This document shows positions 1 to 7,246 of a stretch of 64,000 nt of DNA, piece by piece. A program made the translations under genes and the position numbers. Position 1 is the stretch's first letter. Each line of letters opens with the position of its first letter. The stretch spans positions 1 through 64,000 of the forward strand of contig JANWWF010000003.1 in NCBI GenBank assembly GCA_025055755.1. The letters are read 5' to 3'. This stretch comes from Candidatus Kapaibacterium sp. Its GTDB lineage: Bacteria > Bacteroidota > Ignavibacteria > Kapaibacteriales > NICIL-2. The notes under the pieces are model-generated. The model saw only the letters and a program-made list of their open reading frames with translations, did not search any database and was not told the DNA's origin.

Positions 1-111
1 TGCGGTTACAAAGTTGTCACCTACACCTCCGAGCGGCGTCCGGAGACAATTTCCCCTGCGGAGTTAGAAATGGCGCGCCACGTCATCGTTGGCTCCCTAC
101 CGGATTGCTAA
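1..111 (+). CDS. C-terminal end of an unidentified protein (cut by window edge)
   Basis: Reading frame 1 is open from the first base to a TAA at 109-111 and gives 36 residues ending in HVIVGSLPDC. It points toward recO and stops 9 bp before the recO stop codon, so the two genes converge. The fragment is too short for me to assign a family. Its reality is inferred from the tight tail-to-tail spacing and the open frame at the edge, not from any recognised motif. Confidence 0.45.
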   Translation, partial: CGYKVVTYTSERRPETISPAELEMARHVIVGSLPDC

Positions 112-120
112 ACATCCCAA

Positions 121-885
121 TCAGTGAACACTCCGCTGAATTCGACGCTCGAAGTGGTACTCCAGATAGCGATACGCAAGGGTTTGGCAGGCAGAAAGCA
201 TAGCAGTGTCCATCGCTACGCTGGATAGCTCCTCCCACGGACAACGTTGGAGGGTAGCAAGCATCGCTACCACTGCTGGCTCAATCATGTTCTCTGGTGA
301 CACTCTTCCACTTTGTATGGTTTGTATGGGGCAAAGCCTACCTTCCTCCATCATCAGTGCATACGCGCTAAAGGAAGAGTCCAGGACCGGAAAAGATGGT
401 GCCATGTGTTCTGTGCCTGCATTTCCTTCTATCCGCAACGGAAAGCCATGCACAGCTGCATAGCGAAGGGCAAACGCCGGAAGGAAGACTTGCGGATTAT
501 TCTCTGCTTGGTCAAGTGCACGAAGTGCTTGCCGAACAAGGTCGAAAACCTCCGGGGAGCTATGTCCCGGCAATTCGATGCGAAGAACAATCTCAGCGAT
601 TGCATATCCCGCGAGCGCATGGTCATAGCTTGATAGCAGCCGTCGGCGAAGGTGGACACGTTCTGCACTGCGGAGAAGATGAAGTTCCCGCCCTGGTTTG
701 ACATAGTATTGCAGCTCGAGCTCTTCCAGTGGCTGGAGCAACGCAGCAAGCCGACTTTTCCCACTACGAGCCCCTTTGGCAATAATGCTTTCCACTCCAC
801 GATCGGCTGTCAGCAGGGTAGCGATGATACTGCTGTCACTGTAGCGCAATCGGCGGAGAACTATTGCCTGTGTGCGAACAAGCAT
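121..885 (-). CDS. recO: DNA repair protein RecO
   Basis: This 254-residue protein matches RecO along its length: an N-terminal OB-fold beginning MLVRTQAIVLRRLRYSDSS and carrying IIAKGARSGKSR, followed by the helical domain (SYDHALAGYAIAEIVLRI, LPAFALRYAAVHGFPL). RecO works with RecR and RecF to load RecA on SSB-coated single-stranded DNA and to anneal strands during gap repair. The length is normal for the family. The four-cysteine zinc motif found in some RecO proteins after the FALRY segment is absent here. The gene follows ispD by only 3 bp, so the two are almost certainly cotranscribed. Confidence 0.93.
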   Translation of the reverse strand: MLVRTQAIVLRRLRYSDSSIIATLLTADRGVESIIAKGARSGKSRLAALLQPLEELELQYYVKPGRELHLLRSAERVHLRRRLLSSYDHALAGYAIAEIVLRIELPGHSSPEVFDLVRQALRALDQAENNPQVFLPAFALRYAAVHGFPLRIEGNAGTEHMAPSFPVLDSSFSAYALMMEEGRLCPIQTIQSGRVSPENMIEPAVVAMLATLQRCPWEELSSVAMDTAMLSACQTLAYRYLEYHFERRIQRSVH

Positions 886-888
886 ACG

Positions 889-1575
889 CTATGTACACCC
901 TACCTGCACAATCTGCTCTGCCAGACACCAGTCGAGCGGTGTTGTGATTTTGATATTGCGCATCTCCCCCTCGACGGTTACTACTGGATAGCCTGCGTAC
1001 TCAACAATACTGGCATCATCGGTTGCTTCGAAGCGATCCTCGGCTGCCTCCTGATGCGCCTCCAGCAGGATTGATCGGCGGAATGCTTGGGGTGTCTGGA
1101 CTAACCGCACTCGCCCGCGCGGCAGCGTTGTCTCGATGGTGCCGTTGGCATCGAGAAGCTTGACGGTATCAGCAGGAGGGATCACCGGAACTGCTGCTCC
1201 ATACTGTCGGGCTGCTTCTACAACTCGGTGAGTAAGACCAACCGAGGCAAACGGCCGTACTGCATCGTGGATGACGATAATCTCCGCCTCGGCCAGTATC
1301 GGATGCTGGAGTGCGCGAAAGACTGATTCCTGCCGCGTGCTGCCGCCCTCGGTCACGACGAGGCTCCCTTTGTACTCCGCCAAGAGCTGCTCAGCATGGT
1401 CTTGCCAGGAGCGATCGACAGCGACCACCATCGCTGCGTCCTCGAATGCCGCACGGAGCATGCGGATTACGCGCACAAGAACGGGCGTGCCCGCAAGCAA
1501 ACGGTACTGCTTGGGCACGGCACCGCCGAGCCGCTGACCGCTTCCCGCCGCAGGAACGATGATGCCAACATCCAT
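889..1575 (-). CDS. ispD: 2-C-methyl-D-erythritol 4-phosphate cytidylyltransferase IspD
   Basis: IspD transfers CMP from CTP to methylerythritol phosphate in the non-mevalonate isoprenoid pathway. The nucleotidyltransferase signature is clear at the N-terminus: IIVPAAGSGQRLG followed by PKQYRLLAGTPVL. Downstream are VTEGGSTRQESVFRAL, HDAVRPF, and the C-terminal DDASIVEYAGYPVVTVEG and NIKITTP. I start it at the ATG at 1575, because the frame is open upstream to 1680 but those extra 35 residues are unlike the family; this gives 228 residues, the usual size. It is divergent from the lipoprotein gene at 1666 and leads into recO. Confidence 0.93.
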   Translation of the reverse strand: MDVGIIVPAAGSGQRLGGAVPKQYRLLAGTPVLVRVIRMLRAAFEDAAMVVAVDRSWQDHAEQLLAEYKGSLVVTEGGSTRQESVFRALQHPILAEAEIIVIHDAVRPFASVGLTHRVVEAARQYGAAVPVIPPADTVKLLDANGTIETTLPRGRVRLVQTPQAFRRSILLEAHQEAAEDRFEATDDASIVEYAGYPVVTVEGEMRNIKITTPLDWCLAEQIVQVGCT

Positions 1576-1665
1576 CGGAAAACCGCAACAATCCTCGACG
1601 CCAAAAATAGAGACCCTCGCCCGTCGAGTAACTTTGCCCACATGCATCACATGGAGTATCAGGCA

Positions 1666-2553
1666 ATGCGCCACATCCAAATTGTGATTCTTCTCTCCGG
1701 AGCGCTCAGTGTCTTTATCGGTGCATGTGGAACGGTACCCTCTCCTCCTCCGACAGTTGCTATAGGCACATTCAACATCGAGTGGCTCGGCGATGGGATC
1801 GAGCCAGAGCAGAAGCCCCGCACCGAAGAAGACTATCAGGCAATCGCTACATTAATCGCTGGCAGCGGGGTCAACGTCCTTGCTGTTCAGGAGATTGAAA
1901 ACGACAGTGCCCTAAGGCGGCTGTTACGTTACCTGCCTGGCTGGCAGGGTATGCTCGGGCGCGGTGGACATCGGCAGAACGTTGGAGTCCTGTACGATTC
2001 AACCGTGCAGTGCAGACCAATTGGGGACTACTATCCCCTTGCTGTTAACCCAGAACGTAATCGCGCTGGTTTTGTCGCGGAATGTCGGAAAGGTCCGTTC
2101 GATTGGCTTATGATGGTAGTGCATCTCAAATCCTCCTCTCGCTACGATTCAACCGATGAACTCCGACGACAAGCAATTGAACAACGTCGCCAGCAAGCAG
2201 CTATTCTCCGACGGTGGGCAGATTCGGTCCTCCAAAATTCTCGCGAGCAGGATGTGCTCATCGTCGGGGACTTCAATGATTACCCGCGTCGCTCTCGCCA
2301 GCCAACTCTTGGAGCCTTGGAGCAGGACTCTGCATTAGTTTTTCTTACTGCGGGGATGACCTCATGTCTGGACCACCGCCGCAATGCGATCGATCACATT
2401 GTTGCCTCGCTTAGTGCTGCTCGGCGCTGGATAGCTGACCGCAGACGAATGGTTAACCATCAAGCCATGCTTCCGCCCCGTTTTGCCGATCGCATTAGCG
2501 ACCACTGCTTAGTTGTGGGAGAGTTCGAACTTCAAACTCCCGACAACGATTGA
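1666..2553 (+). CDS. Endonuclease/exonuclease/phosphatase-fold lipoprotein
   Basis: The protein has 295 residues. A short hydrophobic signal ends in a lipobox (IGAC, Cys21), so it is probably a lipoprotein. The rest carries the EEP-superfamily blocks: GTFNIEW (34-40), VLAVQEIEND with the metal-binding Glu, GVLYDS, VVHLKSSSRYDS, IVGDFNDYP (catalytic Asp/Asn) and ISDHCLVVGEF (Asp-His). Such enzymes cleave phosphodiester bonds in nucleic acids or lipid head groups, and the substrate cannot be read from the sequence. The ATG at 1666 is preceded by GGAG with 9 bp spacing; ATG 1651 and more upstream starts would bury the signal peptide. A secreted nuclease or phosphatase is the likeliest role. Confidence 0.85.
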   Translation: MRHIQIVILLSGALSVFIGACGTVPSPPPTVAIGTFNIEWLGDGIEPEQKPRTEEDYQAIATLIAGSGVNVLAVQEIENDSALRRLLRYLPGWQGMLGRGGHRQNVGVLYDSTVQCRPIGDYYPLAVNPERNRAGFVAECRKGPFDWLMMVVHLKSSSRYDSTDELRRQAIEQRRQQAAILRRWADSVLQNSREQDVLIVGDFNDYPRRSRQPTLGALEQDSALVFLTAGMTSCLDHRRNAIDHIVASLSAARRWIADRRRMVNHQAMLPPRFADRISDHCLVVGEFELQTPDND

Positions 2554-2559
2554 GAAACA

Positions 2560-2591
2560 TTTGGTTATCGCAGTTTTTTGTTGTAAGTTTG
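2560..2591 (+). promoter_or_regulatory. Bacteroidota-type promoter for the T9SS cargo gene
   Basis: TTTG at 2560-2563 is followed after 20 bp by TAAGTTTG at 2584-2591, an exact match to the TTTG / TAnnTTTG consensus of the Bacteroidota primary sigma factor. It lies just after the EEP lipoprotein stop codon and about 110 bp before the ATG at 2701. The consensus is known; its use here is inferred. Confidence 0.5.
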
Positions 2592-2700
2592 ACATTGCAC
2601 AGCAGCTCACCCCACCTCGAGCAGGGGGAATAGGCTGTGCCCTATCGTTCACAATTCTCTTCGCTACTTTCTCTATGTCCCATCGTCATTGGAGCTACCT

Positions 2701-5136
2701 ATGAGTCGGAGTGCCTCGCTTCTTTCGGTCCTGTTGATAGCTGCTGTTGGGTTAGTAGCACAGCATCCACGGACACCACTTCTGGAGGAATTCACCTCGA
2801 GCACGTGTCCACCTTGTGCAACTGTTAAGCCATACATCGAGCAATATGCCAAGCAGGAGCCCGATGCAGTGATTGTCACCTACCACATGGATTGGCCCCG
2901 GCAAGGCGATCCATACAACGTCCACAATCCAGCCGACAACGCCGCACGCCGCAACTACTATAACGTCGGAGGCATCCCCGATGCATACATGAATGGTAGC
3001 AAGTTCTACCCAGGCAGTGTTGCAGCGATCCGGCAAGCAGCACAGCAAGTGCGGAATAGACCCACTCCGCTTGCGATGACCATCCAAGAAGACCGAACAA
3101 AGAATCCTATCGAAGTCACCGTCACTGTCAAAAATGATGGCTCTGCCCCCATCAGTAATGCAACTCTCCATGTGATGGTGCTCAACTACTATGCAGACCT
3201 GACCACCCAGCTTCAAGGTCAGAGTCAGCACGTGTACACCACTTTTGAGTTTGCTCTCTTGCGCTCTCTGCCGAATGGGAATGGTACTGCCTTAACCCTG
3301 GCACCGAACGAGCAGAAGTCGTTTACGTTCACCTATTCTCGTGGGACAGGTGCTGTCTGGGTTCCCAACAACCAGTACGTCATCGCCTTTGTCCAGCTCA
3401 ACACAACAAAAGAAGTACTCCAAGCCAGCTCGACACTCAACAACTACCTCAACCGAGCAGAAATCAGCTCAACTCTCCCACGCTTCGGTATTGCGCAGCG
3501 GAGTGCGACGACCTCCCACCCAATCACCGTCTCTAATCCTACCCAGCGCCCGCTGACGGTAGCATTACGGCTGAATACATCCTCGTCGCTAGTGCCTACA
3601 GGGTGGAATATCTCCGTTACCCCTCAAAGCCTTACCCTTCAGCCAGGGGAAGAGAAAACAGCAACGGTGCAATTCACAACATCGGGTAACGGGGGATTTG
3701 GCCTGGCTGCCGTCGAAGCCTCGCCCCAAGGAGACGGAATCAATCAACCGACAACCTACTATTGCGGCTACCTCAATAGTGGGACAAAGTACGCCGTTGT
3801 GTATGGCTACATGGGAGCTGGCATCAATCCTTTCGCCCAAGCAATCATGAGTGGCGCAAAGTACGCCAGCGAGACTGCTCTACTTCCCCCTGCAGCGGCA
3901 GTTGAACTTGATCTGCCATGCGAGGCAATTGTGGTCCCAGTGGACTACAACGGACGCGGCGCCTTCCAAATTCCCGAGTTAATCAGCAAAATCACGCAGT
4001 GGGTGCAGGAGCAAAAACGCCTCTTCCTTTACGGTCAAATTGAAGCATACCTTGCCTTCAATTCCTCCAATGCGAACCCCACGACCCGTTCCTTTTTCAC
4101 CAACACGCTGGGCATCCGTGGCGTCCAGACCTTCACGGTGACGGTCAATGGACAACCAACTCCATACCCATACTACCACGTGAACCTCAGCACCGGTGCA
4201 GTACAAACCTTTACCGTCCAGGGGAAAAATGGCGACCCCATCAGCGATGGGGTTAGCCTGACGCTGAATACTTCCTCGCAGTACTACAATCCATTCACCG
4301 ATGTTCTCCAGCTCACCACCAACAGCCCTGCAGTTCCCATTTTCACGTACGACAACAACAGCCAATACATAGGCGGCATTCGGTTGGAAACCAACGGCAC
4401 ACGTATTGTCTTCACCACATTCGGTCTGGAAGCAATTGCGCTTGCAAATGCGCGTAATCAGCTTGCCCAGAAAATCATGGATTGGCTCACCGCAGCAGTT
4501 GCACCGAAACCAAAGCTTGAACTTGCACAGACAACTGGTGAAAATGTCATCGAATTTGGCGAAGTAGCCGTCGGGAGCCGCAAAGCACACACGTTCAAGA
4601 TTCGTAACACAGGGCAAGCTGACCTTGTCGTCAGTGAAATTGCCATGGATGCCAACGATGTCCGCGAATACGGCGATGTGTTTGTTATCACCAGTGGCGG
4701 GAACGCTCCCATCACCATCGCACCCGGTGGAGAACATGCCGTGACGATCGAATTCCGCCCGAAAAAAGTTGAGACAATCCAAGCTGCTGTCTTCCACATT
4801 CGCTCGAATGGCGGCGACGTGGACCTGACCGTCTTCGGTGACGGCGTCCAAGGCGCCAGTGTCGAACCAACCGAGGTTAGTAGCGATGGACTTTCGCTTG
4901 CTCTTGCGCCTAATCCGGTCAGCACTGACGCTACCATCCGCGCAACGGTCAACACTGCCACCGCCGCCGATCTCCGTCTGCTCGACAGCCGAGGAGCGGT
5001 CGTCCAGCTTGCTACCGGTATTACCGGCGAGCGCATCGTACAGGTAGATGCCACTGCCCTGTCGAGTGGAGTCTATCGTGTGCTTCTGTGCAGTGGCAGT
5101 GAGTGTGTCAGCGTGCCGCTGATCGTCGTACGCTAA
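2701..5136 (+). CDS. Secreted Omp28/thioredoxin-like T9SS cargo protein with C-terminal sorting domain
   Basis: An 811-residue exported protein. After a signal peptide (1-20) comes a thioredoxin-like region with FTSSTCPPC (Cys36, Cys39) and GGIPDAYMNG, as in Omp28-related outer-membrane proteins. The middle holds Ig-like beta domains and a region with AVVYGYMGAGINP. Residues around 610-710 match an ASPM/SPD-2/Hydin-type repeat (FGEVAVGSRKAHTFKIRNTG). The last 75 residues have the type A T9SS sorting-domain pattern: LAPNPVS, LRLLDSRGAVV, LSSGVYRVLLCSG. It should therefore cross the outer membrane through the T9SS whose plug protein is encoded 0.5 kb away. The ATG at 2701 has GGAG 6 bp upstream and is preferred to TTG 2689. 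A strong terminator follows. Confidence 0.88.
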   Translation: MSRSASLLSVLLIAAVGLVAQHPRTPLLEEFTSSTCPPCATVKPYIEQYAKQEPDAVIVTYHMDWPRQGDPYNVHNPADNAARRNYYNVGGIPDAYMNGSKFYPGSVAAIRQAAQQVRNRPTPLAMTIQEDRTKNPIEVTVTVKNDGSAPISNATLHVMVLNYYADLTTQLQGQSQHVYTTFEFALLRSLPNGNGTALTLAPNEQKSFTFTYSRGTGAVWVPNNQYVIAFVQLNTTKEVLQASSTLNNYLNRAEISSTLPRFGIAQRSATTSHPITVSNPTQRPLTVALRLNTSSSLVPTGWNISVTPQSLTLQPGEEKTATVQFTTSGNGGFGLAAVEASPQGDGINQPTTYYCGYLNSGTKYAVVYGYMGAGINPFAQAIMSGAKYASETALLPPAAAVELDLPCEAIVVPVDYNGRGAFQIPELISKITQWVQEQKRLFLYGQIEAYLAFNSSNANPTTRSFFTNTLGIRGVQTFTVTVNGQPTPYPYYHVNLSTGAVQTFTVQGKNGDPISDGVSLTLNTSSQYYNPFTDVLQLTTNSPAVPIFTYDNNSQYIGGIRLETNGTRIVFTTFGLEAIALANARNQLAQKIMDWLTAAVAPKPKLELAQTTGENVIEFGEVAVGSRKAHTFKIRNTGQADLVVSEIAMDANDVREYGDVFVITSGGNAPITIAPGGEHAVTIEFRPKKVETIQAAVFHIRSNGGDVDLTVFGDGVQGASVEPTEVSSDGLSLALAPNPVSTDATIRATVNTATAADLRLLDSRGAVVQLATGITGERIVQVDATALSSGVYRVLLCSGSECVSVPLIVVR

Positions 5137-5158
5137 ATCGCCGGCAGTGCCGATGAAT

Positions 5159-5198
5159 GCGGAGCCTTCCGCAAAAGTGGAAGGCTCCGCGTATTTTT
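5159..5198 (+). terminator. Rho-independent terminator after the T9SS cargo gene
   Basis: A perfect 12-bp stem (GCGGAGCCTTCC at 5159-5170 with GGAAGGCTCCGC at 5179-5190) closes an 8-nt loop and is followed by a T-rich run (TATTTTT). It begins 23 bp after the stop codon and separates the cargo gene from the MmcQ gene. Confidence 0.92.
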
Positions 5199-5223
5199 CT
5201 CCGCCGTCTCCCCTTATCTGCCT

Positions 5224-5595
5224 ATGCTTGAGTGGATCTGCCAGCAGTGTCGCCAGTTTCCCGGTGCGGTCGAACGCTTCCCATTCGGTCCCGATGTGCT
5301 CGTTTATTCGGTCGAGCAGCGCATGTTTGCGCTGGTGGGGGTTGACCGCGTACCGCCATGGCTCAATCTCAAGTGTGACCCCAACCGCGCAATCGAGTTG
5401 CGCGAACAGTACGCGGCGATCACTCCTGGCTACCACATGAACAAGCGACACTGGATCACCATTCGCCTCGATGGGAGCGTGCCGTTGCACCTTGTCGAGG
5501 ACCTGATCGTGCACTCGTACCGGCTTGTAGTCGCCCGATTCCCTCGTATGCGTCGGCAGTGGTATGAAGCAGAGCTCGCCCGACGGGGCATCTGA
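5224..5595 (+). CDS. MmcQ/YjbR family protein (DUF419)
   Basis: The 123-residue protein fits the MmcQ/YjbR family throughout: PGAVERFPFGPDVLVYSVEQRMFALVGV near the N-terminus, then WLNLKCDPNRAIELRE, PGYHMNKRHWITIRLDGSVP and LIVHSYRLVVA. The family has a CyaY-like fold and is described as DNA-binding in some members, but no biochemical role is firmly established. The length is typical. No clear ribosome-binding site precedes the ATG, and it starts only 25 bp after the terminator run, so its promoter is not obvious. Confidence 0.88.
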   Translation: MLEWICQQCRQFPGAVERFPFGPDVLVYSVEQRMFALVGVDRVPPWLNLKCDPNRAIELREQYAAITPGYHMNKRHWITIRLDGSVPLHLVEDLIVHSYRLVVARFPRMRRQWYEAELARRGI

Positions 5596-5611
5596 GGTAT
5601 TTTTGCTCAGC

Positions 5612-6928
5612 ATGACCCGAGTGACGTACGTTCTGCTTGCGTGCATTCTCGCGGCGGCTCTCCACGCTGCCGACACCCTCTGGAGTGGCGAACGGCTGCC
5701 GCCCTTGGTGCGGATGGTGCGCGTCTATGGCGGCAGCGATGAGCGCCAGCCCCCGATTTTGCTCCTCCAAACGCCGATGACGCGCAGTGTGCCCACCGTG
5801 GGCGCCTCGACGATCACGATTGAACTCGACATTGCCGCTAGTGTCCCACCGGACCTTGTCGCTGTCTTGCAACACTGCACCGCAACATGGGAGCCAGACA
5901 ACAACCCACTCGCCCTTGACCCTACCGCTTCGCGTGCAATGGTGCTCGATTGGCGACTGGCACCGCCGCAATCCCGCTATTACACCCACCGTGCGGTGCT
6001 CCAGATTCCCTCCACTACGCTTCGCATCCCCGTCGGCGGCAACTGGAAAGTGCTCTTCTACGAACTGGGCAGAGAGCAGCGCCCACTCGCCGAGGCACGC
6101 TTTTTCGCCATCGAGCCAGGAGCGGAGTGCTTGCTTGCGGTGATGACCGATTTCTACCAGCCGCGCCACAATGCAGCTCCGTGCGCTCGCGTGCTCGAAG
6201 CAATCGTGGGGAACGTCCGCGACTACACCGACGCCCAGGTCACCACTGCCGTCTTCTACCGCATGCAGCGCTGGCACGAACCCATGGTCGTCAGCGGCAC
6301 ACGCCTTGCGCGTGGCTCGACGCTTTCGCTTCGCTCCACTCCCACGATGACCAGCGGCATGATTGGCGGGGTCAAGCGTTTCCGCATCGAAGGCATTCCA
6401 TGTGAGAACGACTACCGGCGGCTGGAGGTGCAGAATCCGGCTCTTTTCCCCCGCTCAACCACACCGGTGCGCTTGCCAATTGCCGACATTCGCCGCCGTG
6501 GGCAATTCGGCATGTGGTCCACCAGCGAAGCAGCAATGGTAACCACCGGCGTCAATCCGCTCGACGACGAGTACGTGCCCATCGAATTTGTGCTCGACCC
6601 CGAGGGCGTCCCCGTGCGGGATGAGGACGTTTTCGTCGTCGGCTCGATGAACGGCTGGCAACCAGGTCCCGAATGGATGATGACCTATGACTCCACGCAA
6701 CGCCTCTACCGGCTGCGGCAATGGGTTCGCCGAGGTCAGCATGCGTACATGTACGCCACTGGCACGCTCGATGCAGACTCGCGCCGGGTGCGCAATCTGA
6801 GCTTCGAAGAGTTCGAGGGCAACAACAGCGGCTCGACGCAAGTGTTTCTGGCGCTTATCTACGCTCGCTCGCTCCAAGCAGGTGGCTACGACACAATCAT
6901 TGCCGCCTGCACGGCATCTGCATTGTAG
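5612..6928 (+). CDS. Type IX secretion system plug protein (DUF5103 family)
   Basis: A 438-residue exported protein with a signal peptide (YVLLACILAAALHA) and the DUF5103 layout. The N-terminal beta region contains PPILLLQT and STITIELDIAA; the centre has LVAVLQHCTATWEPDNNPL and the conserved TFFxxxP-like sequence pattern around YTHRAVLQIP and WKVLFYELG; the C-terminal carbohydrate-binding-like region has VFVVGSMNGWQP and AYMYATG. DUF5103 proteins include the plug that blocks the periplasmic side of the SprA translocon in T9SS. I start at ATG 5612, which gives a clean signal peptide; the frame is open to 5564. It lies 16 bp after the MmcQ gene. Functional assignment comes from family resemblance alone. 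Confidence 0.75.
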   Translation: MTRVTYVLLACILAAALHAADTLWSGERLPPLVRMVRVYGGSDERQPPILLLQTPMTRSVPTVGASTITIELDIAASVPPDLVAVLQHCTATWEPDNNPLALDPTASRAMVLDWRLAPPQSRYYTHRAVLQIPSTTLRIPVGGNWKVLFYELGREQRPLAEARFFAIEPGAECLLAVMTDFYQPRHNAAPCARVLEAIVGNVRDYTDAQVTTAVFYRMQRWHEPMVVSGTRLARGSTLSLRSTPTMTSGMIGGVKRFRIEGIPCENDYRRLEVQNPALFPRSTTPVRLPIADIRRRGQFGMWSTSEAAMVTTGVNPLDDEYVPIEFVLDPEGVPVRDEDVFVVGSMNGWQPGPEWMMTYDSTQRLYRLRQWVRRGQHAYMYATGTLDADSRRVRNLSFEEFEGNNSGSTQVFLALIYARSLQAGGYDTIIAACTASAL

Positions 6929-6946
6929 AACCGACCATTCCCTTCC

Positions 6947-7222
6947 ATGGACATTGATCTCCTCGGTTACATCGCTGCGACCTTCTCCACCTTTGCCATG
7001 CTACCCCAGGCAGTGCACGTGTGGCGCACGGGGCAGGTCGAGCAGCTTTCGCTCCGTGCATTCGGCATGGCAACCATCGGCGCGGTGCTCTGGCTTATCT
7101 ACGGCATCGCCATTGGCAATGGTGTTATCATCGCCGCTAACGGCGTTGGCTTGTTCATCGTCGGCTCGATAGCGTACCGAAAGCTGCGGTGGATCCTGCA
7201 GCACCGCGGCGATGTGTTCTAA
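6947..7222 (+). CDS. SemiSWEET sugar transporter
   Basis: This 91-residue protein has three hydrophobic helices and the PQ-loop motif (MLPQAVHVWRTGQ, Pro20-Gln21), as in bacterial SemiSWEETs. These work as homodimers of three-helix bundles that let mono- or disaccharides move down their gradient across the inner membrane. The second helix (ATIGAVLWLIYGIAIGNGVII) and the third (VGLFIVGSIAYRKL) are in the expected places. It starts 18 bp after the T9SS plug gene and converges on the helicase gene with 24 bp between stops. The sugar specificity cannot be read. Confidence 0.9.
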   Translation: MDIDLLGYIAATFSTFAMLPQAVHVWRTGQVEQLSLRAFGMATIGAVLWLIYGIAIGNGVIIAANGVGLFIVGSIAYRKLRWILQHRGDVF

Positions 7223-7246
7223 AGCGGGCGACGAGGGCAGCATTTT

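Noticed and set aside
3979-5676. 565-codon frame opposite the T9SS cargo gene
   Set aside because: It lies antisense to a gene with clear signal peptide, domains and sorting signal, has no recognisable motif, and runs across the terminator.
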